DNA from: Chinchilla lanigera | Lineage: Eukaryota > Chordata > Mammalia > Rodentia > Chinchillidae | DNA length: 64,000 nt | Assembly (NCBI RefSeq): GCF_000276665.1 | Contig: NW_004955463.1 | Coordinates: 13,054,337-13,118,336 of the forward strand | Reading direction: 5' to 3' | In this document: positions 10,340 through 20,519 of the stretch, piece by piece | How positions within the stretch are numbered: position 1 is the first letter of the stretch | Layout: the number at the start of each line of letters is the position of its first letter | Made by a program: the position numbers and the translations under genes | Notes under the pieces: generated by a model | The model's database searches: none | Told to the model about the DNA's origin: nothing | Seen by the model: only the letters and a program-made list of their open reading frames with translations

Positions 10340-10866
10340 ACAGCCTGGTACTTTCTTCCCCAGGGTTTGTATTCAGATGTCCAGGTCAATCTTATTGGAA
10401 AGAACCTTTCCACGATGCCACACTTCCATGTAGAAATCTTTACAGCTAAGGATATCCAATGGTAGATGTGGTTGGGATGACCATTCCTGCAGATATTAGA
10501 GCAGAACCAGAATCTGTTGTGGATGCCATGGGCAGGTAGAATGTGGAATCAGATGCTCCACTCACCTCAGCACTCAGTCTTTTGTTTTCATGTCTCATGT
10601 GCCATGGACAGCACTCTGCCCATGATAATTAACAGAACAAAGCCACTACCTTCATTTGAACTTACAGTCTAGGAGAAAGGACAGGTAAGGAAATAAATGT
10701 GTGTGGTGATGAAATGTAATGAGAAGTCCTCTGGAAAAAAACTAAAATGAGAAAGGAAAGAGAATTATAGGGTTCTCATAGGCTTCTCGCCTTTGTCAAG
10801 ACCCAGGCAAAAGCAGAATTCATCATTTCGTCTGAAGCAGTTTGGCATAAGTTTAAGGAATCTTGT
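10340..10866. other. Unique noncoding sequence
   Basis: No recognised repeat, RNA gene or exon. It ends at the target-site duplication of the hAT element that follows. Confidence 0.4.
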
Positions 10867-10874
10867 GTCTAAGG

Positions 10875-11038
10875 CAGTGATGGTAAACCTTTTAGAGACA
10901 CGTGCCAAACTGCAACTCAAAACCCACTTATTTATTACAAAGTGACAACAGTGCAATTAAACCTGAATTCTGAGGCTTTAGTTTAGATAAAAACAACTCA
11001 TACACAATAACACATGTGTCAAATATTTGCCACCACTG
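10875..11038. mobile_element. hAT nonautonomous element (MITE) with TIRs and 8-bp TSD
   Basis: A 164-bp element with imperfect terminal inverted repeats: the 5' end is CAGTGATGGTAAACCTTTTA and the reverse complement of the 3' end is CAGTGGTGGCAAATATTTGA (15 of 20 match). It is flanked by GTCTAAGG (10867-10874) and GTCTATGG (11039-11046), an 8-bp duplication with one mismatch and the length expected for hAT. It resembles, from memory, rodent-lineage hAT-Charlie MITEs of the URR1 type. No coding capacity. Confidence 0.85.
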
Positions 11039-11049
11039 GTCTATGGGAT

Positions 11050-11655
11050 AAGATAGTAGTCCTTGAAAGCACAAAGTATGAAAGGGAGGAGCCCAGAATC
11101 AGAGGCAGTGGTATGCTAAAAGGAATCCATGGCCCCTGCATTTGTGTACAAATTCAAGAAGGACCAGCAGCCAAATCTGAAGATTCCTCAACTAGTGTCC
11201 TATCCTACTCTTGTCCAATGGCGACTGGTCTCAGAAATCGGGGGTACACCTCCCTTCCAAGGCCCAAAGTTAGGTCATAAAGGTCAGAGAGTGGAGTGGA
11301 AATTCTCATTTCCACAGAAGCCAGCCTATCCCTTCCCTGCCTACAGCTAGTTCTACACACACCACTCCCATTTTTGCACACCAAGCAAAGAATCAGCTTC
11401 CCCCAAAGTCTCACAGCCAGGACTGACATGGGAAGACGGGAGGCCACTGCCTACACTGAGACTTCCACTAAGGCTTTCCACTGAGGCCTACAAGAGTAAA
11501 GAAGATGCTTCCATGTTCCTTGGGTGGTAGAACATCATGGAGTTGGGGTTTCCACAGGACTGTGGTCTGGGTCCCTGGGGAGGAAAGACTAGAGCAGACT
11601 TAGCAGGGAAATAAGGATATGGAAGTAGAGCCTTCCTGCCCAGTTTTCCTAGGGC
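11050..11655. other. Unique noncoding sequence
   Basis: No recognised repeat or exon. Several short overlapping frames on both strands lack domain features. Confidence 0.4.
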
Positions 11656-11659
11656 AGAG

Positions 11660-11950
11660 CTTGCCTATAGTGACTACAAAAGGATATTTTAAATTTCTTG
11701 TTTGGTTGACACCTAAGTGTTGCACATACTTATGGGGGTATAACAAGATATTATGTTATGTGTACTTGTGTAATAAAATCAGAGTGATTAGTGCCTCAAT
11801 CATCTTAAACATGTATCATTTCTTTGTGGTGAAATAATTCAAAATCCTCCCTTATGGCTTATTTCAAATATACATTGCATTCTGTTCAGCTTTAATCATC
11901 CTATTGTACTATCAGAAAATCAAAACTTATTCTTCCTCTCTGTCGATAAA
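11660..11950 (-). mobile_element. L1 3' UTR fragment, antisense
   Basis: CACATACTTATGGGGGTATA, then GTGATTAGTGCCTCAATCAT and ATGTATCATTTCTTTGTGGT, then TATTGTACTATCAGAAAATC: this order is the antisense of the mammalian L1 3' untranslated region. Only the tail is present, typical of 5'-truncated insertions. Confidence 0.75.
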
Positions 11951-12439
11951 AACTTCACACAACTTTGTCTAGACAACAGGAAGGGGATGCATTTTCCCAA
12001 GCACAATTTGTCAGCCACCCAGCAGTGCTTTGTGCACTTGGGACCAGTAGTCGACAGAGACCCAAATCCTCTCTTCCACCAGCTCATCTTCCCTGGAGAA
12101 GATTGCTACCAGTCCTGTGATGCTCTCTTCTGGGACCTGTGGAAAGAAGAAAGGAAAATGGACAACACACTTGCTTGCTGTCCCCAACTCTTCTTCCCTC
12201 AGTACCAGGAAGAACCACTGCCTCCAGCTAGCTGGTTGTAGTAGGAGTCTTTGCCACATTTTCCCCTCAGAACATGTGGGGTTTCCCAAAGCAAAAGACC
12301 TCAGAGCCAGCATTTCCTGTTCCTCAAATGGCTTCTGTGGACTTCTTGAAAATCAGTTCTCGAGGTAAGATGCCTAGAGGACCTTTCTGGATATAGTGGG
12401 AAATTTTGGGATTTAGGGCTTGGAAAAATCTAGGTTCAA

Positions 12440-12625
12440 AGATTAGTTCTTCTGTTACAAATCTCAGGGACTTACACAAGAAACTCATCCTCTCTGAGTT
12501 ATGACTTCTTCATATGTAAACTAGGGAAAATTTTTTAAAAAGAAAGCTTCAGTGAAAAATTCACTGGACACTTTGAAATGCTAACACACACTGACACATA
12601 AATGGCAGTTATTATTGGTCTGTAT
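12440..12625 (+). repeat. MIR-like relic
   Basis: GGGACTTACACAAGAAACTC and CCTCTCTGAGTTATGACTTC with TATGTAAACTAGGGAAAA match sense MIR (cognate: CTTAACCTCTCTGTGCCTCAG, TCTGTAAAATGGG). Confidence 0.55.
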
Positions 12626-12664
12626 CCCTGTGAAATTTTATGTTCTTCATTTTGTTGATTTCCC

Positions 12665-12750
12665 TTGTTTGTCCCTGATGGGCACAAAACCTAGGGCCTC
12701 AAGCATGCCAAGCAAGTGTTCTACCACCAAGCTGTACCTCATTCCTAAAT
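12665..12750 (-). mobile_element. Degraded ID-type SINE, antisense
   Basis: CTAGGGCCTCAAGCATGCCA, AGCAAGTGTTCTACCACCAA and GCTGTACCTC reproduce antisense ID box B to box A (cognate sense: GAGCTACAGC..TAGAGCACTTGC). There is no long T-run at the 5' side, so it is an old copy. Confidence 0.65.
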
Positions 12751-12754
12751 GCTA

Positions 12755-14225
12755 TTTTAAGTGCAATAGCTGTGCTAGCTGGTGAAAGGACTGCTCTGAA
12801 TTCCTGTCTGATGGAGAAAAGGCGATAATTCCCTAAGGAAAGGAACTGACCCCTGACTTCCTGTCCATTCCTTCTCTGTCTTGAGAAATCGTCCTCTCCC
12901 TTTTGATTGGCTTTGTGCAATCCAGACTTCTCAAGTACCTGGGCTAGGATAGGGAGCATGTATACCTGACTCATGATCCAGAGCTTTCATGAGGTTCCCC
13001 AGGCAAAGCTTTCCCTTCCTTCTGGCTGCACTGTCCAGACAGAAAACCCCAGACTGCTTGGCTCAGGTTCTTCCAAAGGCTCTGTGGGGATGGGAGGGAG
13101 AAGCCAGGGGAAACAGTTTTCCTTAGCAGAGGGAGCAGGGGAGGATTTGACAGGGAAGTGATGAGAGCAAAGAAGGGGAAAAAACAAACACAGCTTTAAT
13201 TAAACACCGTGTATCTAAATCAGAGAGGTATGCTCAAAGAGCAAGGAAGGATGAAATGGAATTTTTAGAAGAAAACAATTTTCCCTACCTTCTTAGTTCC
13301 ATTAACACTGAGACAAACCCTTTGAGGAGAAGAAAGCTGCCTCTGCTGCAGACCTGGTGGAAAGAACACCAGTGAGCCTCAGCTTGGGCTCCTGCACCCT
13401 TGATCTACCCACACAGCCCACTCCTGGAGACATCTCCCCTGCCTTTGCAGCTAGGAGTGGGAGATTTCATTCTGGCACAGGAACTTGTGAGTCAGATGCC
13501 CAGGCTTCAGATTCCTGGTAATCCTTGCTGGACCTGTGATCATTGCTGGTTTTTCTGGCTCACCCAGCTCACTCCCCTGGTAGAGCAAAGAAATCCAAAT
13601 GAATGTTTCAAACCCAACAAGGCTGCCAGTCTGTCACTCTTTTCTCACCAAGCTCAAGAAACTTTGTGTTTACCTAGAGGAGCCACCTAGCCTTCAGATT
13701 CTGCTGCTCTTGGAACCAATGAGGTCAAAGAGGTTCTAGGTTGATCCAGAGGACTCAACTTTGAGTCTCCCTTCTAATGATTTGACTTCTGCCTTATTAT
13801 TGAATGTTGCCATTGCTCACCCTTGGCTCCAGTTCTTACACTGGATTTCTGTGTCTTCTCCATGCCAAATCCTTAAAAAATGTCATAAGTTTGTATCTCT
13901 TACTTGCCACCACTCTCTATAGTCCCTTAGACATCAGTCCAGTCCATCTTGCTTTGCATAAGAACTGACACACAGAGAGTATTCATAGACATGTAGATGA
14001 ATGAGTGGGTAAATGGATCAGTGGACCTGAGTGGGGTCTTAGGAAGGCTTTCATCAGTGTCAGCCTCGTGTGCTTGCAGGCCACTCCTGCTCTGTGGTCT
14101 GTTAATTGCCTCAACATTTTGTACAGATGACTCCCAGATTTTGATGACTTGCCATGAACCATCTCTACCAAATGACCAAAATATACCCATAGATATCTAA
14201 CAAACATATTTACATTAATATGATG
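12755..14225. other. Unique noncoding sequence
   Basis: About 1.5 kb without a recognised repeat. TTTAATTAAAC near 13195-13205 is a lone TAATTA core. No exon with a recognisable product. Confidence 0.4.
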
Positions 14226-14229
14226 CCAA

Positions 14230-14930
14230 AGTAAAGTTCAGAAGCATCCTAGCTGACTCAGTCAGAGTTGTAATCAGGGTTTACAAGGGAAAAAATTTGA
14301 TACTGGACATATAATTTATAGGATTATTTTATAATATTCACCCAAAAAGTCAATGCTTCCACACACTAGAGATCCAAAGAACCCAGCTAAGGGTCTGGAT
14401 CCCATGGCAATGTCCTGAACAAGTCCAGTGGAAAACCTAGAGCCCATGGCAATGTCCTTCACAAGTCCAACTGGAGACCCAGAGTCCACGACAATGTCTC
14501 ATGAAAGTCTGTATCGAGGACCTATACTGAAAAAACCCAAAGGTCAGTGGTGGAAGCTAGAAAGTCTGTGCTATCAGGATGAAGGATCTGAGCCAGCAGG
14601 TTGAGGGATCTGCACTGGATCCAGGAAACAATGCTCAAGGTAAGGACCAGAGCCCCCCTAACAGGAACCACAGTCATCCTCATTGACAGCAAGGACCCAA
14701 GCTCCTCTGATGATGAGAATAGCCAAGTTCATATAAGGAAAATCAGTCCACAAACTTCTCCAGGAGAATCAACAGCACACCATCTTCCCCTCCAGTTTTG
14801 CTTTTATGCTGTTGGCAAAAATCGTCAGGTGGCTTTCCACACCCAGGGCCACACTGATTCCATTTAGCTGGGTGTTACAAGTTGACTGTTAGTTAATCCA
14901 CCACAGTCAGCATCACGCTTAGACCAGAGA
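14230..14930. repeat. Unclassified dispersed repeat, copy A (possible LTR, antisense)
   Basis: The segment 14785-14915 aligns by eye with 50765-50897: TTTTATGCTGTTGGCAA versus TCTTATGCTGCTGGCAA, CCACACCCAGGGCCAC versus CCACACCCAGCACCAC, TTTAGCTGGGTGTTACAAGT versus TTCAGCTGGGGGTTATAAGT, then AGTTAATCCACCACAGTCAG versus AGTTATCAATCCACTACAAT. Family unknown. LTR identity is a guess. Outer boundaries are soft. Confidence 0.6.
14400..14505 (+). repeat. Imperfect tandem array, about 42-bp unit, 2.5 copies
   Basis: CCCATGGCAATGTCC starts at 14401 and again at 14443, and a diverged CCACGACAATGTCTC starts near 14486. Intervening AAGTCCA and CCTAGAG/CCAGAG words keep the spacing near 42 bp. It lies inside the larger unclassified dispersed repeat. 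Confidence 0.75.
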
Positions 14931-15166
14931 ATTGTTGGAACAACAGTGCAGGAGGCTCTATTATAACTGTATTCCCCCTACTGTATACTATTTCAAAACT
15001 TCCATTCAACCAGCTCATCAAGCTGGACGTACAGATTTCCTAAATATTTACCAAATAAATGACCACACATTTCTAGGAGTAGAAAACAAGACTTAACACC
15101 ATGATTTCTGAATGAATTCTTAGACTAGAAATAAGAAAGTATGAGAAGCTTAAAGATATAAAGATA

Positions 15167-15324
15167 GCTGGACATGATGGCACACGCCTGTAATCCTAGC
15201 ACTTGGGAGGCTGAGGCAGGAGAATCATTGTGAGTTTAAGGCCATCTGGGCTACAAAGTGAGCTCAAGAGCAGCCTGAACTGCATAGTGAGACCCTGTCT
15301 CAAAAAGACAAAAAAAAAAAAAAA
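15167..15324 (+). mobile_element. B1 SINE with internal duplication, TSD-flanked
   Basis: 7SL-derived: GCTGGACATGATGGCACACG, then TTGGGAGGCTGAGGCAGGAG. The internal tandem pair AAGGCCATCTGGGCTACAAA and CAAGAGCAGCCTGAACTGCA follows, then TGAGACCCTGTCTCAAAAAG and an A-tail. The internal duplication marks the rodent B1 class. It is flanked by TATAAAGATA (15157-15166 and 15327-15336), a perfect 10-bp target-site duplication. Confidence 0.9.
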
Positions 15325-15339
15325 GTTATAAAGATATTT

Positions 15340-15955
15340 AAAATCTTTCCACAAATTTTTTTTCAAGAAATCAAGTTCAATTCTCCTCTTCTTCACAGTA
15401 GACTAGACACAATGATTTGCATCTAACCAGTAGAATGTAGGGAAAGTGATGACACATGATTTCCAGGACGGAAGCAGACAAAGCATCATGGTTTCTCACT
15501 GGATTACTTGCTTTGGGAAAGCCAGCTGTCACATGGGAAGGAATGGCAAGAAATTTACAGAGAAGGTTATATCCATGGCAAATAATCAAGGTCTCCTGCC
15601 AATAGCTCATGTGTGGAAATGACCCTCTTGGGAAGGAAATCTGCAGCCCAGCTCAAGCCTTCAGATGACCACACCCTCAGCCAATGCCTTTATAGTAGCC
15701 TCCTGAGAGACCCTAAGCCAGAATCACCCATAAGAGCTTTTTCCAAATCCTTACTCAACTACTAAGTTTCATGTAGACAGTGGTAGATAACTATAGAGAA
15801 GATGAGATACCCCCGTGTTCCAAACATGGTTAGAACTGCAGAGCAAGTGCTTTGTTGGGTTTTTTCACACCAGCCTGCCACTCTAGCTTCTGTCCTAGTA
15901 ATAGGAAATAACTGACCTCCCCAAAACTTGTTGGGCTGGCCTTTCTATCCCAGAC
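15340..15955. other. Unique noncoding sequence
   Basis: No recognised repeat, RNA or exon. Confidence 0.4.
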
Positions 15956-15959
15956 TGCT

Positions 15960-16280
15960 ACTGTTTTGATAAGTGCTCCCCAAAGCCCTACTTGTTAGAG
16001 CTTGGTCTCCAGTCCAGGTGCTATAGAGAGGCGATGGAAACTTTCAGAAGAGGAGCCTTGCCTGAAGTCTTGGGTAATATGGGGGAATGACCTTGAAGAA
16101 GGTATTGGGACTATGGCCCCTCCTCTTGCTCTCTCTTTCTCTACTTCCCATGTGCCATGCAGTAAGCTTGCTCCATCACTGTTCTTTGCAGTGATGTCTG
16201 CATTGCCACAAGCAATAGCAATGGGGAAATCATCCAGGGACTAAAATCTCCAGAACTGTGAGCCAAATTCTGAGATTGCT
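15960..16280 (+). mobile_element. MaLR-type LTR, degraded
   Basis: Contains TGCTCCCCAAAGCCC, a GGACTATGGCCCCTCCTCTT stretch, GCCATGCAGTAAGCTTGCTC and the 3' landmark CTCCAGAACTGTGAGCCAAA. The order matches rodent MaLR LTRs. The terminal part after the AACTGTGAGCC landmark is lost. Confidence 0.65.
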
Positions 16281-17172
16281 ACATGGAGATCTCATATATG
16301 CCTCCATACAAAATCTTAAAAATACCCAAACAGCTGTTACCATAATTAAAGCATGCAGTTATCACCATCAAAAAGCTTCTCAAAGAAAATCCCATTTTTG
16401 GCAATTGAGAATGCGATCTGTCATCTAATGGCCGTAAAACAGCACATTCTAACAGCATCTTCTGCCTCTCTAAATTCTCCTGTAGGTTGATACTATCTAC
16501 TGACTTGAGCATAACCTATTTAGTATGCTCATTTAGGAAGCAGGCTACTTCTAGGAGTCATTAAAGGGAAGAAAAGTCTCTTTCTATCCTATGAGCAACT
16601 TCATTTTATCTGTTAGGGTTAGGGCAGAAGGGGGACCAGTTAGAAGGTGGACCAGTTAGAGTTGAGAGGGCTCCCTAGTCTCCACAGATCTGATTCTTCT
16701 AGCGTGAGCCTAACTCTATCCCAATATCTCCTTCCCAAGCTGCTTTTTACTCCTCCAATTCGTGGGCCTGTGCAAGCCCTCCTTGGGAGGTGCACTCCCA
16801 ATGACATGGCATTAGCAACTTGTGTGAATGCCTGCCTTTTCCCCCAGCAGGAAAAAGAATGTCCACCTAGTGAAAATTAACTAGTGAGGTAAAGGGAGTA
16901 TAAATCACCAAAGGACCAAACTGGATTCACTTTCGTGCTTTTTATGTAATATCAGTAAGATCAACGACATTCGTTCTGCTGCCTGGCAGGTATTAAATTC
17001 ATCTCATTGTGCTTACTCTGTTTGTCCAATGCACATGCCTCACAATAACAGCCAGGGCTCCTCCAGAGCACTGAAGAAATCCAAGTCTGTAGCAGAGTCT
17101 GTACATCATGGTTAGGAATGCTCAGCGAGCTGCCGATTTCTTCCCTAAGTACTGCCAGCATTGAGGTTTCTG

Positions 17173-17241
17173 AAGCCCCATATTCTCTATGCCATGAAAT
17201 GAGGAGATAAGTCTGTAGTGGGCTTGGAAAGAAAAAGAAAA
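17173..17241 (+). repeat. 69-bp direct repeat, copy 1
   Basis: AAGCCCCATATTCTCTATGC followed by CATGAAATGAGGAGATAAGT recurs at 17905-17973 with about six mismatches in 69. The flanks are unrelated. It has a polypurine 3' end (AAAGAAAAAGAAAA). No family is recognised. Confidence 0.85.
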
Positions 17242-17274
17242 TGCCTATTAACACAGTGGCTGTGCAACCTTCAT

Positions 17275-17400
17275 TGAGTGGGTTATTATATAGCCCATTT
17301 CACAGATGTGGGAACCCAAGCTCAAAGAAGCCATCTGCCTTAGATGGCATAGCTATTAAGTTTTGGAATCTGGATTTGAAAACAGGTCTGATGGCAAACC
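17275..17400 (-). repeat. MIR SINE relic
   Basis: CCCATTTCACAGATGTGGGA, AAGCTCAAAGAAGCCATCTG and GGCATAGCTATTAAG follow the antisense MIR core (ACAGATGAGGAAACTGAGGC, CACACAGCTAGTAAG). Confidence 0.7.
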
Positions 17401-17904
17401 TATGCACTTCTCTGGTGTGTCCTCAGATTGTGGTAGGAAAGGCTGAAGAGTCTGAGTGACAGAAAGAAATAAGAAGCATTCTTGGGCATTAAATATGCAC
17501 CTGGCTTTCAAATAATGCAGTTCGGGCACCAATTATACAGAAGGTTAGTAGATTTTCCCTTAGTATTTTCCTATATTTTTGCTGCAGTCAATAGTCCCAC
17601 AATGAGAAAAAAGTAAAACTATATTTTTCAAATGAGATACAAATAAGAATCCTGGCTAGTGAGAGGAACAAGTCAGCCAATATCTCGCCCTCTATGCAGG
17701 TGCTCACTCTGAACCCTCACCAGGCACACTGATGTTCTTCTGAGATAATAAAACAAGCTCTGTGAAAAATGAATGGCTGTGAATGAGTCAAAAATATTTT
17801 TAAATGATAAGTATTCTCAAATTAAACAGAAATTTTTGTGAAAATGCTAATAGAGGAAAATTAAGAAATTCACACAAATATGCCTTTCTATATTGGTGCA
17901 AACT
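17400..17904. other. Unique AT-rich noncoding sequence
   Basis: No repeat recognised. Ends at the second copy of the 69-bp direct repeat. Confidence 0.35.
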
Positions 17905-17973
17905 AAGCCCCATATTCTCTATGCCATGAAACGAGGAGAGAAGTCTGTCGTGGCCTGGGAAAGAAAAAGGAAT
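17905..17973 (+). repeat. 69-bp direct repeat, copy 2
   Basis: Second copy of the unit at 17173-17241, offset 732 bp, same orientation. The copy is followed immediately by an ATTA-rich dyad. Confidence 0.85.
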
Positions 17974-17999
17974 TAACATTAATTGATTAATATTAATTT
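17972..17999. repeat. ATTA-rich imperfect 26-bp palindrome
   Basis: ATTAACATTAATTGATTAAT followed by ATTAAT reads almost the same on both strands (four mismatched positions). It includes a perfect inner palindrome, ATTAATATTAAT. Several homeodomain-type TAAT cores overlap. It could be a binding cluster or just AT-rich DNA. Confidence 0.55.
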
Positions 18000-18387
18000 A
18001 GAATATCTTAGTATCTAGTACCTACGTTTTGCAAAGGTATGGGGTGTTTTGTATAGCAAACCTCCACATTGGCTGTTGTAGGGGATACGTAGAGGAATGA
18101 GATGTGACTAAGACTCATCATCTCATTAAACAACACATGAAAACCGGAAGGCATGTGATAGCTGGCGCAGGACAACATATGATCAATCACCACAGGGGAG
18201 AATCCAAATGATGTTCTGGACATTTGGAGGGGACAGATCACTACCAATGGGTTGGGGAGGGCAGGGCATTTTCACAGAGAATGTCAGTGAAGGAATAAAA
18301 CTCTGGTTTGGATGCGATGGGCCAGAAAGAAGAGAGGTAGCCACGTCACACCCATGTCTAAAGCTGGTGTTTCTGACCAAGTTTGCA

Positions 18388-18530
18388 CTCTCTCTCTCCC
18401 CTTCTCTCTCTTTCTCTCTTCCACTCTCTTTCTAAAAGATATTATAGATGATAGATAGATGGATAGATAGGTATAGAGATATGTACACATGTGAGATATA
18501 TAGATATATAGATATAGCTATATAGCCTTC
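18388..18530 (+). repeat. (CT)n then (GATA)n microsatellite
   Basis: A CT-rich tract at 18388-18432 gives way to GATAGATAGATGGATAGATA units and then TAGATATATAGATATA to about 18530. Simple-sequence DNA, no coding meaning. Confidence 0.9.
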
Positions 18531-19439
18531 CAATTAAACAAAACATTTTGTGGGCATGCCCTTTGTGGAACATAGCATAGTGTTGGGCATATAGTAGGCA
18601 TTCAAAAATTCTTTTGACATGGTACCCTAACATTTGTAAATGTGTGCATGCATGTGTTGTTAACGTGCAGATGGGTGGATGGAGAGTCTGTCTTTCTAGA
18701 AAACCTGAGGTTCAGGGAGGCAGGATGCCTTTGGCAGGTCCCCATGCCCATTACAAGGCCAGAATGGGTCCCAGACCTGTCCTCCTGCTGTGACACCTGC
18801 AGTCAGCTCTCCAGTGAATGCTGCAGGCCCTCTTCTGTTCAAAGCAACCACCTGGAGAAATGAAAGCAACTCACTTCATGCCTCTCACAGATTTTGCTCT
18901 AGACAAATTTGAAGAGAAATGATGCCAGTAATTGACAAATGGCTCTCAACTCCCAGATCCCCAAAGCCAGGAGGCTCACTGGCCTGAAATGCTGCTGAAG
19001 TGAGACTCCCCAGGGACTTCACTGGCTCCACCCAAGACCCCAGCATGAAGGAGGCACCTCCCCTGAGCTTCTCCCCACCACTGGCTGTGCAACATAGGGA
19101 GCAGAGCTGAAGACAAGAAGGGAGGTCCTCCGTGCTCACAGAGTAGCAGCCACAGTGTCAGGCAGGGGCTTCCAGGTGAGGTCTGAGCAGGTTTCCCAGC
19201 TGCCCAGCCCTCCATCCTGCAGGCAGGAACCCTCCCCACTCTTTCTCTAGCAGGGAAGTCTGGGCTGGAGGCAGACTGTCCACCACAGATCTGCCTTTCC
19301 TGGCAGAGACACTTCAGCTGAGAAATCACCATGACTTGCACCCTAATAGCTCTTTAAAAACAAGTTATACTTGGGACGTGGCAGAGCTTGCCGAATGGCT
19401 GGTGGGGAAGAAAAATGTAAAGCAGAATAAAGGAGGGAG
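18531..19439. other. Unique noncoding sequence
   Basis: No repeat recognised. A 121-codon minus-strand frame (18976-19341) has no recognisable domain. No CpG island. Confidence 0.4.
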
Positions 19440-20085
19440 GGGAAAAAAGCAATATTATCAGCCAGCTTTGATCTCTAGACTGTTTCATTACTGCACTCTG
19501 GGTTAAAAGGAAAAGAAAAAGAAAGCAACACTTCAGGCAGGAAATGTCTATTATTCAGAGATGTAATATAATTATGTGTCTGGATGGCCCAGTTTATCAG
19601 ACGGCATTTTCTGGGAAGGATGTGGAGGGTTAGACACATCATCTCCTCTCCTGTTCAGCTCTTTCCCACCCCATACCCCCTCCTCCTTTCCCATTCTTTT
19701 CTTTTCTTTTTTTTCCCCCTCCAGGACACTTCCAATTTCCCAGGTTTCGTGACCACTTACATGTCTTTCCTGAGTGTTTTTATATAGCGTAGGAAATTGG
19801 GTAATGAAAGCCGAGTCATACATTTCTGCTTTATGTTTCCAAAGAAGCAAGTGTGACTGTCAGGTTTACAAAAGATTGTTTATGTTCACTGGCGTGAAAT
19901 GGGGAGAGAGCGTTCGAAGCAGGGAGAGAGAAAGGCCGGCCAGGCTGGGATGACAGCAGCGCATTCATCCTCCACGCTACAGCAGACAAAGCGCGGTCCC
20001 TGCCTGACAGGGACCATAAATCATGGGCAGGAGATGCTGTACCTACAGCTTATACCATTCCAGATGACAAACACACAATAATCCA
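19440..20085. promoter_or_regulatory. Candidate conserved noncoding element cluster
   Basis: Repeat-free, AT-rich and unusually CpG-retaining (ATAGCGTAGG, GCCGAGTC, GAGCGTTCGAAGC, GCGCATTC, AAAGCGCGG). It includes GTAATATAATTATG, a TTTATCAGACGGC stretch and ACAAAAGATTGTTTATG (SOX/FOX-like). A polypyrimidine patch at 19680-19725 interrupts it. Enhancer identity is inference only. Confidence 0.35.
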
Positions 20086-20515
20086 CCCAGCACAGCACTT
20101 TCCCCAGCTCCCTCTGCCCCACCTGCTGTCTGCCTCCTCTTCCTCACCTCCTCCCCACCCTCCCTCGGTTTCCCCTTGCACCTGCACCCCTGTGTTGTTC
20201 TCTCTTCTCCCTTCTCCTGTCCCTTTTCTCTCCCCAGCCTTTTCATGCACTTCTCTCTACTCTTTCTCCTTATTTCTTTTGTGCCTCCTGCCTGGTACAC
20301 TCATTTCTTCTGTGGGAATTTCTTCTTCAACACTCTTTTCTGTTTCTTCTTTTCCCCTTGGGAATCTCTGTTTGTATTTGCAATCTTTATTTCCTGTCAT
20401 TTGACCTTTTTCATGTTGGGTTTTTTTGCTTTGTTTTGTTTCCTCTTTTCTCTACTTCATTCCTCTCTTCTGTGTCCTGTCCTCGGTTCTTCTAGCTCAG
20501 CCGTAGTCCTGATCA
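20086..20515 (+). repeat. Long pyrimidine-rich tract
   Basis: About 430 bp in which the plus strand is strongly C/T (for example CTCTTCTCCCTTCTCCTGTC, CTCTACTCTTTCTCCTTATT). It is not a simple repeat. The overlapping frames are Leu/Phe/Ser-rich artefacts of the skew. Confidence 0.7.
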
Positions 20516-20519
20516 GCTA

